In this document: positions 7,499 to 17,060 of the stretch, one piece after another
Layout of the letters: each line of letters opens with the position of its first letter
Numbering within the stretch: position 1 is the stretch's first letter
Assembly (NCBI RefSeq): GCF_042658845.1
Contig: NZ_JBHSRI010000002.1
Span: 248,001 to 312,000, forward strand
Origin: Paenisporosarcina macmurdoensis
GTDB lineage: Bacteria > Bacillota > Bacilli > Bacillales_A > Planococcaceae
Length of the DNA: 64,000 nt
Direction: 5' to 3'
Notes under the pieces: model-generated
Told to the model about the DNA's origin: nothing
Database searches by the model: none
The model's input: the letters and a program-made list of their open reading frames with translations, nothing else
Made by a program: the position numbers and the translations under genes

Positions 7499-10400
7499 AC
7501 CACAGGACGTGACGTGGACTGATGCTCAGTGGCGGTCCATATTTGCAGAAGGTCGAGACATCCTCGTTTCAGCTGCTGCGGGATCAGGGAAAACGGCTGT
7601 CTTAATCGAACGACTTATACAAAAAATGATCCGACAAACGAATCCTGTTGATGTAGATGAACTTTTAGTTGTGACATTTACCAACGCATCAGCAGCTGAG
7701 ATGCGACACCGCATGGCGGAAGCATTGGAAAAAGAGTTAGTTAAAGATCCAACTTCAAGCCATTTAAGAAGACAGTTGAGTCTATTAAATAAAGCACAGA
7801 TTTCAACGCTCCATTCTTTTTGTTTATCCATCGTTAAACAATACGCGTACGTTCTCGATTTGGATCCAGGATTCAGACTCGCCAATGAGGCAGAAGCTGC
7901 ATTAATTCGTGATGATGTATTGGCAGACGTGTTGGAAACGGCTTATAAAGCGGATAACCCAGAAGAAATCTATCGACTTGTTGATAGTTTTACAACCGAT
8001 CGTGATGATCAACTGATTGAAACGTTAGTTGAAAAATTACATGGTGCAGCAAGTGTTCATCCAGAGCCGAAGAAGTGGTTATTATCAATTCCAGTAGGTT
8101 ACGATGTTCCAAGCGACATGCAAATTGATGAACTTCCATTTATCGATGCACTAAAATTAACGATTCAACATACGCTGGAAGAAGCCTATGCGATGACAGA
8201 GGAAATGCGTCAATTTGCATTACAACCAGCAGGTCCAGCTCCTTATGGGACAACTGTCGAACAAGATCAACAATTAATTGCTGAAGGGATTCGTCGGATT
8301 TCTACACAATCATGGCAATCTACTTTTGATTATTTTCAAAGTATAAAATTTGCAACAGCAGCGCGTATTCCTAAAGAGACGTTTGATGAAGAGCTTATTC
8401 AAAAAGCTAAAGATAAGCGCGATCAATTGAAGAAGCGGGTAAATGGAATTAAGGATGCCTACTTTACTCGGACCCCAGCGAGATTGCTAGACGAAATGAG
8501 ACTGATGCATCCAATGCTAAAAACGTTAGTCGATTTGACTCTTATTTACGGGGAACAGTATCGATTAGCGAAAAGTGACCGCGGCTTAGTCGATTTCTCG
8601 GATCTTGAACATTTTGCTTTGCAGATTTTGACGACTGAAGAAAATGGGCAACTTATTCCTTCGAACATTGCCAAAGACGTGATGGCACAGTATAAGGAAG
8701 TGTTAGTGGACGAGTATCAAGATACGAATCGCTTACAAGAAACGATTTTACAAATTGTCAAAAGTGGAACAGAAGCAAATGGCAATATGTTTATGGTAGG
8801 GGACGTCAAACAATCCATTTATCGCTTCCGTTTAGCAGAACCGATGCTTTTCCTTGCGAAGTATTTGATGTTCACAACCGAAGCGCTAGATACAGGTGTC
8901 AAAATCGATTTGAATGCGAATTTCAGAAGTCGTCCGGAAGTTTTACATGCTACCAATTTTATCTTTTCTCAAATCATGGGCAAGCGTGTAGGAGAAATTG
9001 AATATGATGAAGCGGCTGCTTTAAAACCCGGTGCACCTTATCCTGATCAACAACATTCAACTGTAGAGCTGACGCTTCTTTCCCAACAACAAGATGAAGA
9101 AGAATCGACAGAAGATGACACGGAAGTTAATGAAGAAATCCAAGAGCTAGAAGAGTTGAAAAAGTCACAGTGGGAAGCACGTTATATTATCGGGAAAATC
9201 CGTAAATTGATGGATGCTCAAACGATGGTGGTCGATGCATGGACGAAGAATGAACGACCTCTTGAATATCGGGATATTGTCATTTTGATGAGATCCATGA
9301 CGTGGTCTGCTGATTTAACAGAAGAGTTCAAGCAAGCAGGCATTCCTTTATATGCGAACCTTTCAAAAGGGTATTTTGATGCTCTCGAAGTCATGATTAT
9401 GTTGAACACATTGCGTATTGTCGATAACCCATATCAAGATATTCCATTAGCATCAGTGCTTCGCGCGCCTTTTGTTGGATTAACTGAATCTGAGCTTTCG
9501 CATATTCGATTGTCTGAACCTAAAGAGCCGTTTTATGAAGCACTGAAAAAATTTGTACGCATTGGTGGAAGTGGGATTAACCCAGAGACTGCTGAAAAAT
9601 TACAACGGTTCTTCCTACATTACGAAGAATGGCGTGATTTGGCACGGAGAGGGTCACTAGCTGACCTAATTTGGAGAATCTATATGGACACGCATTATTA
9701 CGAAATGGTCGGAGCTATGCCAGGCGGTAAACAACGACAAGCAAATTTACGTGCATTGCATGATCGTGCGTTGTCTTATGAAAAATCATCTTTCCGTGGA
9801 TTATTCCGCTTCTTACGATTCATTGATCGCATGAAAAAGCGAGGAGACGATTTAGGAACTGCACGTGCCATGAGTGAAAAAGAGAATGTCGTGCGACTTA
9901 TGACAATCCATTCCTCTAAAGGACTTGAATTTCCGTACGTCTTTATTGCCGGTTTAGGAAGAGATTTTAATCAAATGGATTTCAATGAATTATATTTGTT
10001 TGATCAAACGTTTGGTTTGGCTGTAAAAGCGGTGGATCCAGACAAACGAATTGCGTATACATCCTTACCATTTTTAGCGATGAAGGAAAAGAAACAACTG
10101 GAGTTGAAATCAGAGGAAATGCGCGTTCTTTATGTTGCGATGACACGAGCAAAAGAAAAGTTGATGCTCGTTGCAACGGTAAAAGATGCACAAAAATCAA
10201 TCGGTAAATGGCAAGATATTGCCGTCTCTAGTGGTGACAGATTACCAGAATATGTGCGTTCACGAGCTAAAGGGTTTTTAGATTGGATTGGTCCAGCAGT
10301 AGCAAGACATCCTGATTTCTCCTTGTGGCAAGGACATGCTCATATGGGACTAAAACATCCATCCAAGTGGTCGTTCGAGACCATCTTCGTGGAAGACTTA

Positions 10401-11201
10401 CGTGAGATTTTTGTCGAATTAGAATCGTCACAATCAACTGATATCACCACTGCTAAAGTCGTTTCTACAGAAATGAAGGATGAAATAGAAAGACGATTTA
10501 ATGCTGTATATCCTTTTGAGAGATCCGTTACCAAACGTTCGAAACAATCGGTAAGCGAGCTCAAAAGACTTGATCAGTTGAGAAAAGAAGAAGAACCTGA
10601 ATTTTTCAGACCGAGTCAAGTACAGCAAGCGATTAAAAGTGTCTATAAGCGTCCAGCTTTTCTGCAACAAGGTGAGCGAAAGCTGACATCGGCTGAAATT
10701 GGAACGGCGATGCACACAGCAATGCAACATGTGGATATGCATGTAGAACCGAATAAGGGAACGATTGACACATTTATTCAACAACTTGCAGACAAACAGT
10801 TGTTAACGTCGAATGAAGCTAATTCCATCAAGGCAGATGCACTAGGGGCTTTCTTACAATCACCACTCGCTTCACGCCTACGTCAAGCGAAGCAAGTGTT
10901 GCGAGAAGTTCCATTTACGTATGGCTTAACAGATGACGATGGAGACACACAAATATTGCAAGGTATCGCAGATTGTTTATTCCAAGAAGCAGACGGGGAT
11001 TGGGTACTTCTCGATTATAAAACTGATCGGATTAAAGGCGTACTCATTACAGAAGCATCTATTTTACGTGAGATGCATCATCGCTACGGATTGCAGCTAT
11101 CACTTTATAAGCAAGCAATTGAACATATTTTAGCTATCACCATTAAAGAGAAAATATTATATTTGTTTGACGCTGATCAAACGATTTTACTGGAGGATTA
11201 A
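7482..11201 (+). CDS. addA: ATP-dependent helicase/nuclease subunit A (AddA)
   Basis: 1239 residues. UvrD/RecB-type superfamily 1 helicase motifs appear in order: Walker A AAAGSGKT (residues 31-38), VDEYQDTN, GDVKQSIYRFR, NFRSRPEV, HSSKGLEFPYVF and VAMTRAKEKL. A C-terminal nuclease domain carries LLDYKTDR (near residue 1176). AddA is the 3'-5' motor and second nuclease of the AddAB complex, which does the job of RecBCD in Firmicutes. The ATG lies inside the end of addB behind GAGGAGG, so expression is coupled. An acidic insert around residues 535-565 (rich in E and D) is a low-complexity linker. Confidence 0.97.
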   Translation: MLIPTKPQDVTWTDAQWRSIFAEGRDILVSAAAGSGKTAVLIERLIQKMIRQTNPVDVDELLVVTFTNASAAEMRHRMAEALEKELVKDPTSSHLRRQLSLLNKAQISTLHSFCLSIVKQYAYVLDLDPGFRLANEAEAALIRDDVLADVLETAYKADNPEEIYRLVDSFTTDRDDQLIETLVEKLHGAASVHPEPKKWLLSIPVGYDVPSDMQIDELPFIDALKLTIQHTLEEAYAMTEEMRQFALQPAGPAPYGTTVEQDQQLIAEGIRRISTQSWQSTFDYFQSIKFATAARIPKETFDEELIQKAKDKRDQLKKRVNGIKDAYFTRTPARLLDEMRLMHPMLKTLVDLTLIYGEQYRLAKSDRGLVDFSDLEHFALQILTTEENGQLIPSNIAKDVMAQYKEVLVDEYQDTNRLQETILQIVKSGTEANGNMFMVGDVKQSIYRFRLAEPMLFLAKYLMFTTEALDTGVKIDLNANFRSRPEVLHATNFIFSQIMGKRVGEIEYDEAAALKPGAPYPDQQHSTVELTLLSQQQDEEESTEDDTEVNEEIQELEELKKSQWEARYIIGKIRKLMDAQTMVVDAWTKNERPLEYRDIVILMRSMTWSADLTEEFKQAGIPLYANLSKGYFDALEVMIMLNTLRIVDNPYQDIPLASVLRAPFVGLTESELSHIRLSEPKEPFYEALKKFVRIGGSGINPETAEKLQRFFLHYEEWRDLARRGSLADLIWRIYMDTHYYEMVGAMPGGKQRQANLRALHDRALSYEKSSFRGLFRFLRFIDRMKKRGDDLGTARAMSEKENVVRLMTIHSSKGLEFPYVFIAGLGRDFNQMDFNELYLFDQTFGLAVKAVDPDKRIAYTSLPFLAMKEKKQLELKSEEMRVLYVAMTRAKEKLMLVATVKDAQKSIGKWQDIAVSSGDRLPEYVRSRAKGFLDWIGPAVARHPDFSLWQGHAHMGLKHPSKWSFETIFVEDLREIFVELESSQSTDITTAKVVSTEMKDEIERRFNAVYPFERSVTKRSKQSVSELKRLDQLRKEEEPEFFRPSQVQQAIKSVYKRPAFLQQGERKLTSAEIGTAMHTAMQHVDMHVEPNKGTIDTFIQQLADKQLLTSNEANSIKADALGAFLQSPLASRLRQAKQVLREVPFTYGLTDDDGDTQILQGIADCLFQEADGDWVLLDYKTDRIKGVLITEASILREMHHRYGLQLSLYKQAIEHILAITIKEKILYLFDADQTILLED

Positions 11202-11203
11202 AT

Positions 11204-12373
11204 GTGGAGGTTAGACCTACTGAATTACAAGATCGGGTAGTTGCCATCGATATAATGCGTGGCTTGTCGCTTCTTGGTATTTTTATCGTCAATATGCTCG
11301 CATTCCATACACCTTATTACTACATCAATCCTTACACATGGTATACAAATCCAAGTGACGCCGATACGTTTCAATGGATCGATATTGCCCTCCAAGGCAG
11401 CGTATATCCGTTGTTCTCCATGCTGTTTGGGTACGGGCTAATGATGCAATTTAGAAAATCACAAGAACGAGGAAATTCGTTTATACCACTTGGATTACGC
11501 AGGTTAAGCGTTTTGCTGATCATTGGACTACTTCACGCGTTTCTTGTGTGGTCTGGAGATATTTTAATCACCTATGCCCTAAGTGGGTTTATTGTCCTTT
11601 TAATGATGCGCTTATCGAGAATGTGGTTACTTACCATTGCTCTAATCCTGTATATCTTACCGAATATGGGGCTAGCTTTTTTAAGTTATATAGTCGCGGT
11701 ATCAGGTGAAACGTTTTATTCAGGTGTACAAGAAATAGAATCCTCTCTTATTGCATTTGGTTCAGGTTCTTGGATGGACATTTTTATGCAAAGAGCTGCG
11801 GATTGGACATATGCTAACATTGAATCAGGCTCATTATTTTTAATTGGTATGACTATTTTACCTTATATGTTACTAGGAGCAGTTGCAGCAAAAGGGAAGT
11901 TGATCGAACGGACATCACAAAAGAAAACGTTTTGGATAACGTTAACGACTGTCTCTTTAATTGCTGGGTTTTCCATTAAACTTTTGCCGTATGTATTTGA
12001 GGCAAACTTTTATTATATGTATGTTCAAGATATTTTTGGAGGACCTCTAGTAGCCATTGGATATGCTGGTTTGATTACTCTTTTGTGCCAGCTAGCCATA
12101 TTCCGAAAAATCATGAATCCGTTTGCCAAGGTCGGCCGCATGTCCATGACTACGTATATATCCCAGTCCGTCATTGCTACGACTATATTCTATTCATACG
12201 GATTTGCGTTATATGGAAAAATCGATGTGCTGACGGGCACATGGTTAGCGGTTGGTATTTTCGTTATTCAAATGATATTTGCTGAAATTTGGTTTTCTAG
12301 ATTTAAGCAAGGACCCATTGAAGCAATTTGGAAAAGAGCAACATACGGAAAATTAAATAAAAATAACGAATGA
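11204..12373 (+). CDS. DUF418 / YeiB-like polytopic membrane protein
   Basis: 389 residues with about ten membrane segments. The N-terminus VVAIDIMRGLSLLGIFIVNM and the later RRLSVLLIIGLLHAFLVWSGDILITYAL are typical of the DUF418/YeiB family, and the C-terminal region KVGRMSMTTYISQSVIAT resembles acyltransferase-3 relatives. The family is uncharacterised but is thought to include transporters or membrane acyl-modifying proteins. The start is GTG, with the addA terminal GGAGG as ribosome-binding site and seven bases of spacing; an ATG two bases earlier is out of frame. The gap to addA is only two bases, so it is probably co-transcribed, though a link to DNA repair is not implied. Confidence 0.85.
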   Translation: MEVRPTELQDRVVAIDIMRGLSLLGIFIVNMLAFHTPYYYINPYTWYTNPSDADTFQWIDIALQGSVYPLFSMLFGYGLMMQFRKSQERGNSFIPLGLRRLSVLLIIGLLHAFLVWSGDILITYALSGFIVLLMMRLSRMWLLTIALILYILPNMGLAFLSYIVAVSGETFYSGVQEIESSLIAFGSGSWMDIFMQRAADWTYANIESGSLFLIGMTILPYMLLGAVAAKGKLIERTSQKKTFWITLTTVSLIAGFSIKLLPYVFEANFYYMYVQDIFGGPLVAIGYAGLITLLCQLAIFRKIMNPFAKVGRMSMTTYISQSVIATTIFYSYGFALYGKIDVLTGTWLAVGIFVIQMIFAEIWFSRFKQGPIEAIWKRATYGKLNKNNE

Positions 12374-12434
12374 AAAATATGTCGAAGTATCGTAGACTGA
12401 ATTTAACAAATTCTTTTTCGAGGAGTGTCCATGT

Positions 12435-13337
12435 ATGAAAATTTTATCATATCGCTACGAAGGCATTATCAAATTTGGTCCAAAAGTAAAAAAAGAAGAA
12501 GCGGTGTGGGACGTGTTAGCGATACAAGAGACGCTCCAAGTAGTACCGAGTTTTCCTGAAACAATCGTAGAAGGAATTGCAAACGGAATGGATTTTGTGG
12601 AACAAATGAGGAAGCTTACAGATGCTGCATTGAAATCTGAAGAGCCTAATCAATTTAAACATGCATTTTCAACTATTGCATGGCTGTCACCAATTCCACG
12701 TACGCCGAAAAATATAATGGCTGTAGGACGAAATTATGAAGATCATGCAAAAGAAATGGGATTGCAAAGTGCTCCTGAAAATTTGATGGTTTTCACAAAA
12801 TCACCCACGACTATTGCTGCGGATGAAGAAACTTTGTCTGTTCATGCGAATGTAACGTCATCTTACGATTATGAAGGTGAATTAGCTGTAGTTATTAGTA
12901 AAAAAGGCGACAATATTCCGAAGAAATTAGCATATGACCACGTCTTCGGCTACACGATTGCAAATGATTTGACTGCACGAGATTTACAAACGAAACACCA
13001 ACAATTTTTCTTAGGCAAAAGTTTGAAAGGGTCATGTCCGATGGGGCCATATCTTGTAACAAAAGATGAACTACCTGATCCACAAAGTTTATCGATTGTT
13101 ACGAAAGTGAATGGTGAACTACGTCAAAATGGACATACAAAAGATATGATTTTTACAATAGAAGATTTGATCGCTCAAATTTCTGCTCTTGTCACGCTTG
13201 AACCAGGAGATGTGATCTTAACTGGTACCCCTTCTGGCGTTGGAAAAGGCTTTAACCCACCTAAGTTTTTAGCTTCAGGTGATACTGTAAAAGTAGCGGT
13301 TGAAGGTATTGGCACCTTGGTCAATCGATTCGAGTGA
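12435..13337 (+). CDS. yisK: Fumarylacetoacetate hydrolase family protein (YisK-like)
   Basis: 300 residues, the same size as B. subtilis YisK. The FAH fold signature is present: the metal ligands in YDYEGELAVVISKKG (two Glu), then the Asp in TIANDLTARDLQ, and the late LEPGDVILTGTPSGVG loop. B. subtilis YisK has been linked to oxaloacetate decarboxylation and to the Mbl cytoskeleton; here the reaction is inferred only from family and position. The gene sits directly before the YisL homologue, the same neighbourhood as in B. subtilis. Ribosome-binding site GAGG precedes the ATG at a workable distance. Confidence 0.88.
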   Translation: MKILSYRYEGIIKFGPKVKKEEAVWDVLAIQETLQVVPSFPETIVEGIANGMDFVEQMRKLTDAALKSEEPNQFKHAFSTIAWLSPIPRTPKNIMAVGRNYEDHAKEMGLQSAPENLMVFTKSPTTIAADEETLSVHANVTSSYDYEGELAVVISKKGDNIPKKLAYDHVFGYTIANDLTARDLQTKHQQFFLGKSLKGSCPMGPYLVTKDELPDPQSLSIVTKVNGELRQNGHTKDMIFTIEDLIAQISALVTLEPGDVILTGTPSGVGKGFNPPKFLASGDTVKVAVEGIGTLVNRFE

Positions 13338-13443
13338 AGTGAATTTCCTGGGAAATATCAACAAACGGTTGCCTAAAAGAGTTTATTAGACCCGTAGATA
13401 TGATATTCTAGAATAGAACAACTAATTAGATGAGGTGACGATT

Positions 13444-13818
13444 TTGGATTTTTTAGCTAGCACGCATTTACACATTACAACTTGGGTTATTGGAATTATT
13501 TTGTTCTTTGTCGCAGTAACATTGAAAAATGGCAGTAAAGGACAAAAAATTACACATATGGTATTACGTTTATTCTACGTGTTCATCCTTTTAACTGGAG
13601 TAGCTTTATTCATGGCCGGTATGGATTTCGATATGGGCATGCTTTACGGATTCAAATTAATCGCTGGCGTTTTAATCATCGGTATGATGGAAATGATTTT
13701 AGTTCGTATGAAAAAACATAAAGCGACAACCATGTTCTGGGTTTTATTGTTTGTCTTCTTGTTCATCACGATGTTCCTAGGTTTCAAACTACCAATGGGC
13801 ATTAGCTTTTTAGCTTAG
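13444..13818 (+). CDS. yisL: YisL family membrane protein (DUF1516)
   Basis: 124 residues with four membrane segments, matching YisL along its length (THLHITTWVIG, KITHMVLRLFYV, LLTGVALF, a basic RMKKHK loop and a hydrophobic C-terminus). The function is unknown. A GTG at 13435 would add three residues, but it lies inside the GAGGTG ribosome-binding site; the TTG at 13444 is spaced correctly, so it is the preferred start. It follows yisK by about 100 bp and is closed by a strong terminator. Confidence 0.88.
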   Translation: MDFLASTHLHITTWVIGIILFFVAVTLKNGSKGQKITHMVLRLFYVFILLTGVALFMAGMDFDMGMLYGFKLIAGVLIIGMMEMILVRMKKHKATTMFWVLLFVFLFITMFLGFKLPMGISFLA

Positions 13819-13863
13819 TAAAGAAAGCTGGAGAAGCCCTGTTTAGCTCGATGCCGATAATGA

Positions 13864-13903
13864 ACCACCTCACTCCATTTAATTGGCGTGAGGTGGTTTT
13901 TTT
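13864..13903 (+). terminator. Rho-independent terminator after yisL
   Basis: ACCACCTCAC and GTGAGGTGGT form a perfect ten-base-pair stem, followed by seven T residues. Confidence 0.9.
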
Positions 13904-13907
13904 GTGG

Positions 13908-13985
13908 ACTTGAAGGTGAGCGGTGGCTCAGTTGGAAAAATGGGCTGCCAAGTTGGAAAATTTGCTCGTAAGTTGGAATCGGGTT
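13908..13985 (+). repeat. 21-nt period array, GTTGGAAAA class
   Basis: The core AGTTGG begins at 13930, 13951 and 13971-13972, each followed by A-rich bases, giving three units of 21 nt. It is preceded by the leader GAGCGGTGGCTCAG, which recurs in the arrays at 25168 and 25374. It lies immediately after the yisL terminator and before the GH13-like gene, with no reading frame in it. Confidence 0.75.
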
Positions 13986-14123
13986 TAATGGTAGGTTTCC
14001 TCAACCAATTCCTTGATTTCACAGTATGGACGTAAATAAAAAGTGAATTCCTCATTAATCATGGCGTGTCTAAGTATGGTTTGGTAAAATGACGAATGAA
14101 GATTCGTAAGAGGAGGACCTCAC

Positions 14124-15575
14124 GTGAAGAGAGATATTTGGATACGGACGACTATTGTTTTGTCCCTACTGGTTAGTTTGATTTCACCGTTAACTACATA
14201 TGCCGCAACGAAAGATACGATAGAAGATGAAAGTATTTATGATTTATTAGTCGATCGATACTATAATAAAACGATTGAAAATGATTTTGAAGTGGATACA
14301 CGAACACCAGAAGCTTTTGCAGGTGGAGATTTTACGGGTGTGGTCGAAAAACTTGATCATATTGAAAAGCTAGGATTTTCCTTGGTATCGTTAGGACCAG
14401 TGTTTTCAACTGAAACATATGATGGAAAACGTGTAATGGATTATGGGAAGTTAGAGCGACATTTTGGAACATCAAAAGAATTAAAGACATTAATCGACAA
14501 AATTCATCAAAAGAAAATGACTGTTATTGTCGATTTTCCTATACAAAATGTAAGTTCAAACCATGTGCTTGCGTCAATCGCCGGCAATGAATCTTGGATA
14601 GTGGAAAATGCAGACGGCACCATTTCATGGGATCTAACGAATAAAGATGCACAACAAGCTATCCTTACAGCAGCTTTAACATTTGTGCAAACATACAAAG
14701 TAGATGGTCTACGAATTACGGCTATTGATGAAGTTGACACGGAATTTTTAAATACAATGATTACAGCACTAAAAGAAGAAAATGAAGACCTATATATCTT
14801 AAGTAACGAACCAAGTGAAGCGGAATTTGATGCTAAAGTTTCGAATGAGCAAGAAGAATTGTATCGAAATGCATTTAAAACTGTCGATAATGAAACAGCT
14901 GGAATTGCGGAGTCATCTCAAGAGAAACCATTTATACAGCAAGTCGACTCTATCAATTCTCGACGTTTTACAGCGGACGCGGCAGAAGCAAATATGTTTC
15001 CACCTACGCGTTTGAAAATGGCAATGGCTACTTTACTTTCCATTCCTGGAGTGCCGTTAATGACTTATGGTTCTGAGATTGCAGTAAATGGGGAACAACC
15101 ACCTGAATCTCATCAAATCATGGATTTTAGAACAGACGAAGAATTAATTGAATTTATTGGTGATGTTCAAAAGCTTCGGAATGGCTCAGCTGCTCTACGT
15201 ACTGGTTCTATGGAAATGTTGCATAATGAAGATGGATTGATGATTTATAAACGATCAAATGAAGATGAATCTTGGATTGTTGCCATAAACAATACCGGGG
15301 GGACACAAAGCTTTAATTTATCGAGAGAAGTAATAGGCGATAATAAAGAACTTCAAGGCTTATTTGAAAGCGATGTATTAAGACAAAAAGATGATGGCAA
15401 TTACAAACTTGTATTAAATCGAGAAATTGCGGAGTTTTATACGGTCAATGACAAAAAAGGATTCAACAAGGCATATATGATAGCTTTAGGTCTTTCCTAT
15501 ATCCTGTTCTTAGTTTTTATCTATTTAGTGTGGAGAAAAGGAAAACAAAAGAAACGTGAAGAAGAGTTGAAATAA
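14124..15575 (+). CDS. Membrane-anchored GH13 (alpha-amylase) fold protein, probably non-catalytic
   Basis: 483 residues. Signal peptide at about 1-28 (ending TYAAT), a GH13-like barrel at about 35-370, a beta domain, and a C-terminal membrane helix (about 450-472) with a basic tail, so the protein is likely outside the cell but tethered. The barrel resembles amylases: DFPIQNV for region I, VDGLRITAID for region II, and VDSINSRRF for region IV. The key residues differ, however. The region II nucleophile Asp is Thr (about 199), the region I final His is Val, and the region IV NHD is SIN (about 276-278). The family is hydrolytic, but this copy should lack normal amylase chemistry and may bind glycans or act structurally. 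AGGAGG precedes the ATG. Confidence 0.8.
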   Translation: MKRDIWIRTTIVLSLLVSLISPLTTYAATKDTIEDESIYDLLVDRYYNKTIENDFEVDTRTPEAFAGGDFTGVVEKLDHIEKLGFSLVSLGPVFSTETYDGKRVMDYGKLERHFGTSKELKTLIDKIHQKKMTVIVDFPIQNVSSNHVLASIAGNESWIVENADGTISWDLTNKDAQQAILTAALTFVQTYKVDGLRITAIDEVDTEFLNTMITALKEENEDLYILSNEPSEAEFDAKVSNEQEELYRNAFKTVDNETAGIAESSQEKPFIQQVDSINSRRFTADAAEANMFPPTRLKMAMATLLSIPGVPLMTYGSEIAVNGEQPPESHQIMDFRTDEELIEFIGDVQKLRNGSAALRTGSMEMLHNEDGLMIYKRSNEDESWIVAINNTGGTQSFNLSREVIGDNKELQGLFESDVLRQKDDGNYKLVLNREIAEFYTVNDKKGFNKAYMIALGLSYILFLVFIYLVWRKGKQKKREEELK

Positions 15576-15596
15576 TGAATTGATTTAGATGGAAAT

Positions 15597-15675
15597 AAGT
15601 GGTATTTAGACGTGATTCGCCAATAGTCGACAAAAATCCGCTCATAGACCACCAAAACTACCGTCTATACAACAG
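15597..15675. repeat. 21-nt period array, CGCTCATAG class
   Basis: CGCCAATAG at 15618 and CGCTCATAG at 15639 are 21 nt apart, with a weaker unit (CCGTCTATA) about 21-22 nt further on. The stretch AGTCGACAAAAATCCGCTCA closely matches the larger array at 54941-55130. It lies between convergent genes, just before their shared terminator. Confidence 0.6.
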
Positions 15676-15678
15676 AAA

Positions 15679-15716
15679 AAATCGCTTGAGACCTTTTAAG
15701 GTCTCAAGCGATTTTA
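15679..15716. terminator. Bidirectional terminator between convergent genes
   Basis: ATCGCTTGAGACC and GGTCTCAAGCGAT form a 13-bp perfect stem around TTTTAA, with A-rich and T-rich flanks on both sides, serving the GH13-like gene and the oppositely oriented CoA-disulfide reductase gene. Confidence 0.92.
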
Positions 15717-17042
15717 TTTTGCTTTGTATCCAGCCATATTCACCGGATCTTTTGGTGTTGAATAGGGCGGAGCATACGCTAATTCTAATGCTTGTAAATC
15801 ATCCATTGTAAGACCTGCATAAATCGCAGTGGATAAAACGTCAATCCGTTTGTCAACGCCTTTACCACCGACTACTTGGGCTCCTAATACTTTACGAGTC
15901 GCAGCATCATAATGAATTTTCAAGAATATTTTCTCATGATCCGGATAATAACCGGCATTCGAATTTGATTTTTGTGTAAGACTTTTAAAATTCATATGAC
16001 GATCAGTTAATGTTTTTTCATTTAACCCTGTTGTTGCGACGGATTGCGTAAACACTTTACAAATAGAGGTACCAAGTAAACCTTTAAATGGTATATTGTC
16101 ACCTGTAATATGACGAGCAACAATATAAGCTTGTCGATGTGCAGGCCAAGCTAAAGGAACGCGTTTAGCATCACCAGTAATAAAATCGATGTTCTCTGCA
16201 GCATCACCAATTGCATAAATTGACAGATCATTTGTTTGCAAATATTCGTTTGTGACAATTCCACGAGTTTCACCAATTGCTAATTGTGCTTTTTCTGCAA
16301 GTTCGGTACTTGGAGAGACACCAACACTCATTAAAATAAAATCAGCTTGTATTTTTTCTCCTAAGTCGAGATCAAGATGTTGACCGTTTGCTTTGGTAAT
16401 GAAATTCCCTTTAAAAAGCTTCACTCCATGAGCGAGTAATTCCTTTTCAACTAGAGCCGAGCTATCGACATCCATTATGTTCATTACCTGTTGCGATTTC
16501 TCGACGATGGATACGTTCAAACCCAGATTCACGAGATTTTCTGCCATCTCTAAACCAATGAATCCTGCACCCACAATGACACAGCTTTTTGGTTGTTCCG
16601 TTTTGATATAATGTTTAATTTTCTCCATATCATTGAAATTTCGCAATGTGAACATGTTCGAGCTCTCTAACCCTGGTGTTTTCGGAATAATTGGCGTTCC
16701 TCCAGGAGATAAAATCAATACATCATATGATTCTTCAAAGGATTGTTGTGTGTCTAAATTTAATACTTCAACCACTTTGAGCTCTCGATTGATGCTAATG
16801 ACTCGATGTTTCAAACGAACATCAATATTTTTTTCTTTTTTAAATTCTTCAGGTGTGGCAGCAAGAAGCGAACTGCTGTCTGTAATCTCACCACCGATAA
16901 CATAAGGCATTCCACAAGCTGCATACGACATCGTCTCGTCTTGGTCAAAGATGACAATTTGTGCGTCCTTATCATAATAGCGAATCTGGGAAGCGACTGT
17001 AGCGCCTCCAGCAACAGCTCCAACGATAACAATCTTTTTCAT
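15714..17042 (-). CDS. cdr: CoA-disulfide reductase
   Basis: 442 residues. FAD-binding GAVAGGATVA at the N-terminus, the single active-site cysteine in SYAACGMPYVIGGE (about residue 43), the NAD(P)-binding VGAGFIGLEMAENL and the second FAD motif (YAIGDAAENID). The C-terminal AYAPPYSTPKDPVN motif is typical of CoA-disulfide reductases, which keep coenzyme A reduced in organisms that use CoA or bacillithiol rather than glutathione. No fused rhodanese domain follows. An ATG at 17057 is possible, but the one at 17042 lies seven bases after GGAGAG and gives the family start MKKIVIVG. The DegV gene lies immediately upstream on the same strand. Confidence 0.93.
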   Translation of the reverse strand: MKKIVIVGAVAGGATVASQIRYYDKDAQIVIFDQDETMSYAACGMPYVIGGEITDSSSLLAATPEEFKKEKNIDVRLKHRVISINRELKVVEVLNLDTQQSFEESYDVLILSPGGTPIIPKTPGLESSNMFTLRNFNDMEKIKHYIKTEQPKSCVIVGAGFIGLEMAENLVNLGLNVSIVEKSQQVMNIMDVDSSALVEKELLAHGVKLFKGNFITKANGQHLDLDLGEKIQADFILMSVGVSPSTELAEKAQLAIGETRGIVTNEYLQTNDLSIYAIGDAAENIDFITGDAKRVPLAWPAHRQAYIVARHITGDNIPFKGLLGTSICKVFTQSVATTGLNEKTLTDRHMNFKSLTQKSNSNAGYYPDHEKIFLKIHYDAATRKVLGAQVVGGKGVDKRIDVLSTAIYAGLTMDDLQALELAYAPPYSTPKDPVNMAGYKAK

Positions 17043-17060
17043 GAGCAAACTCTCCATTTC

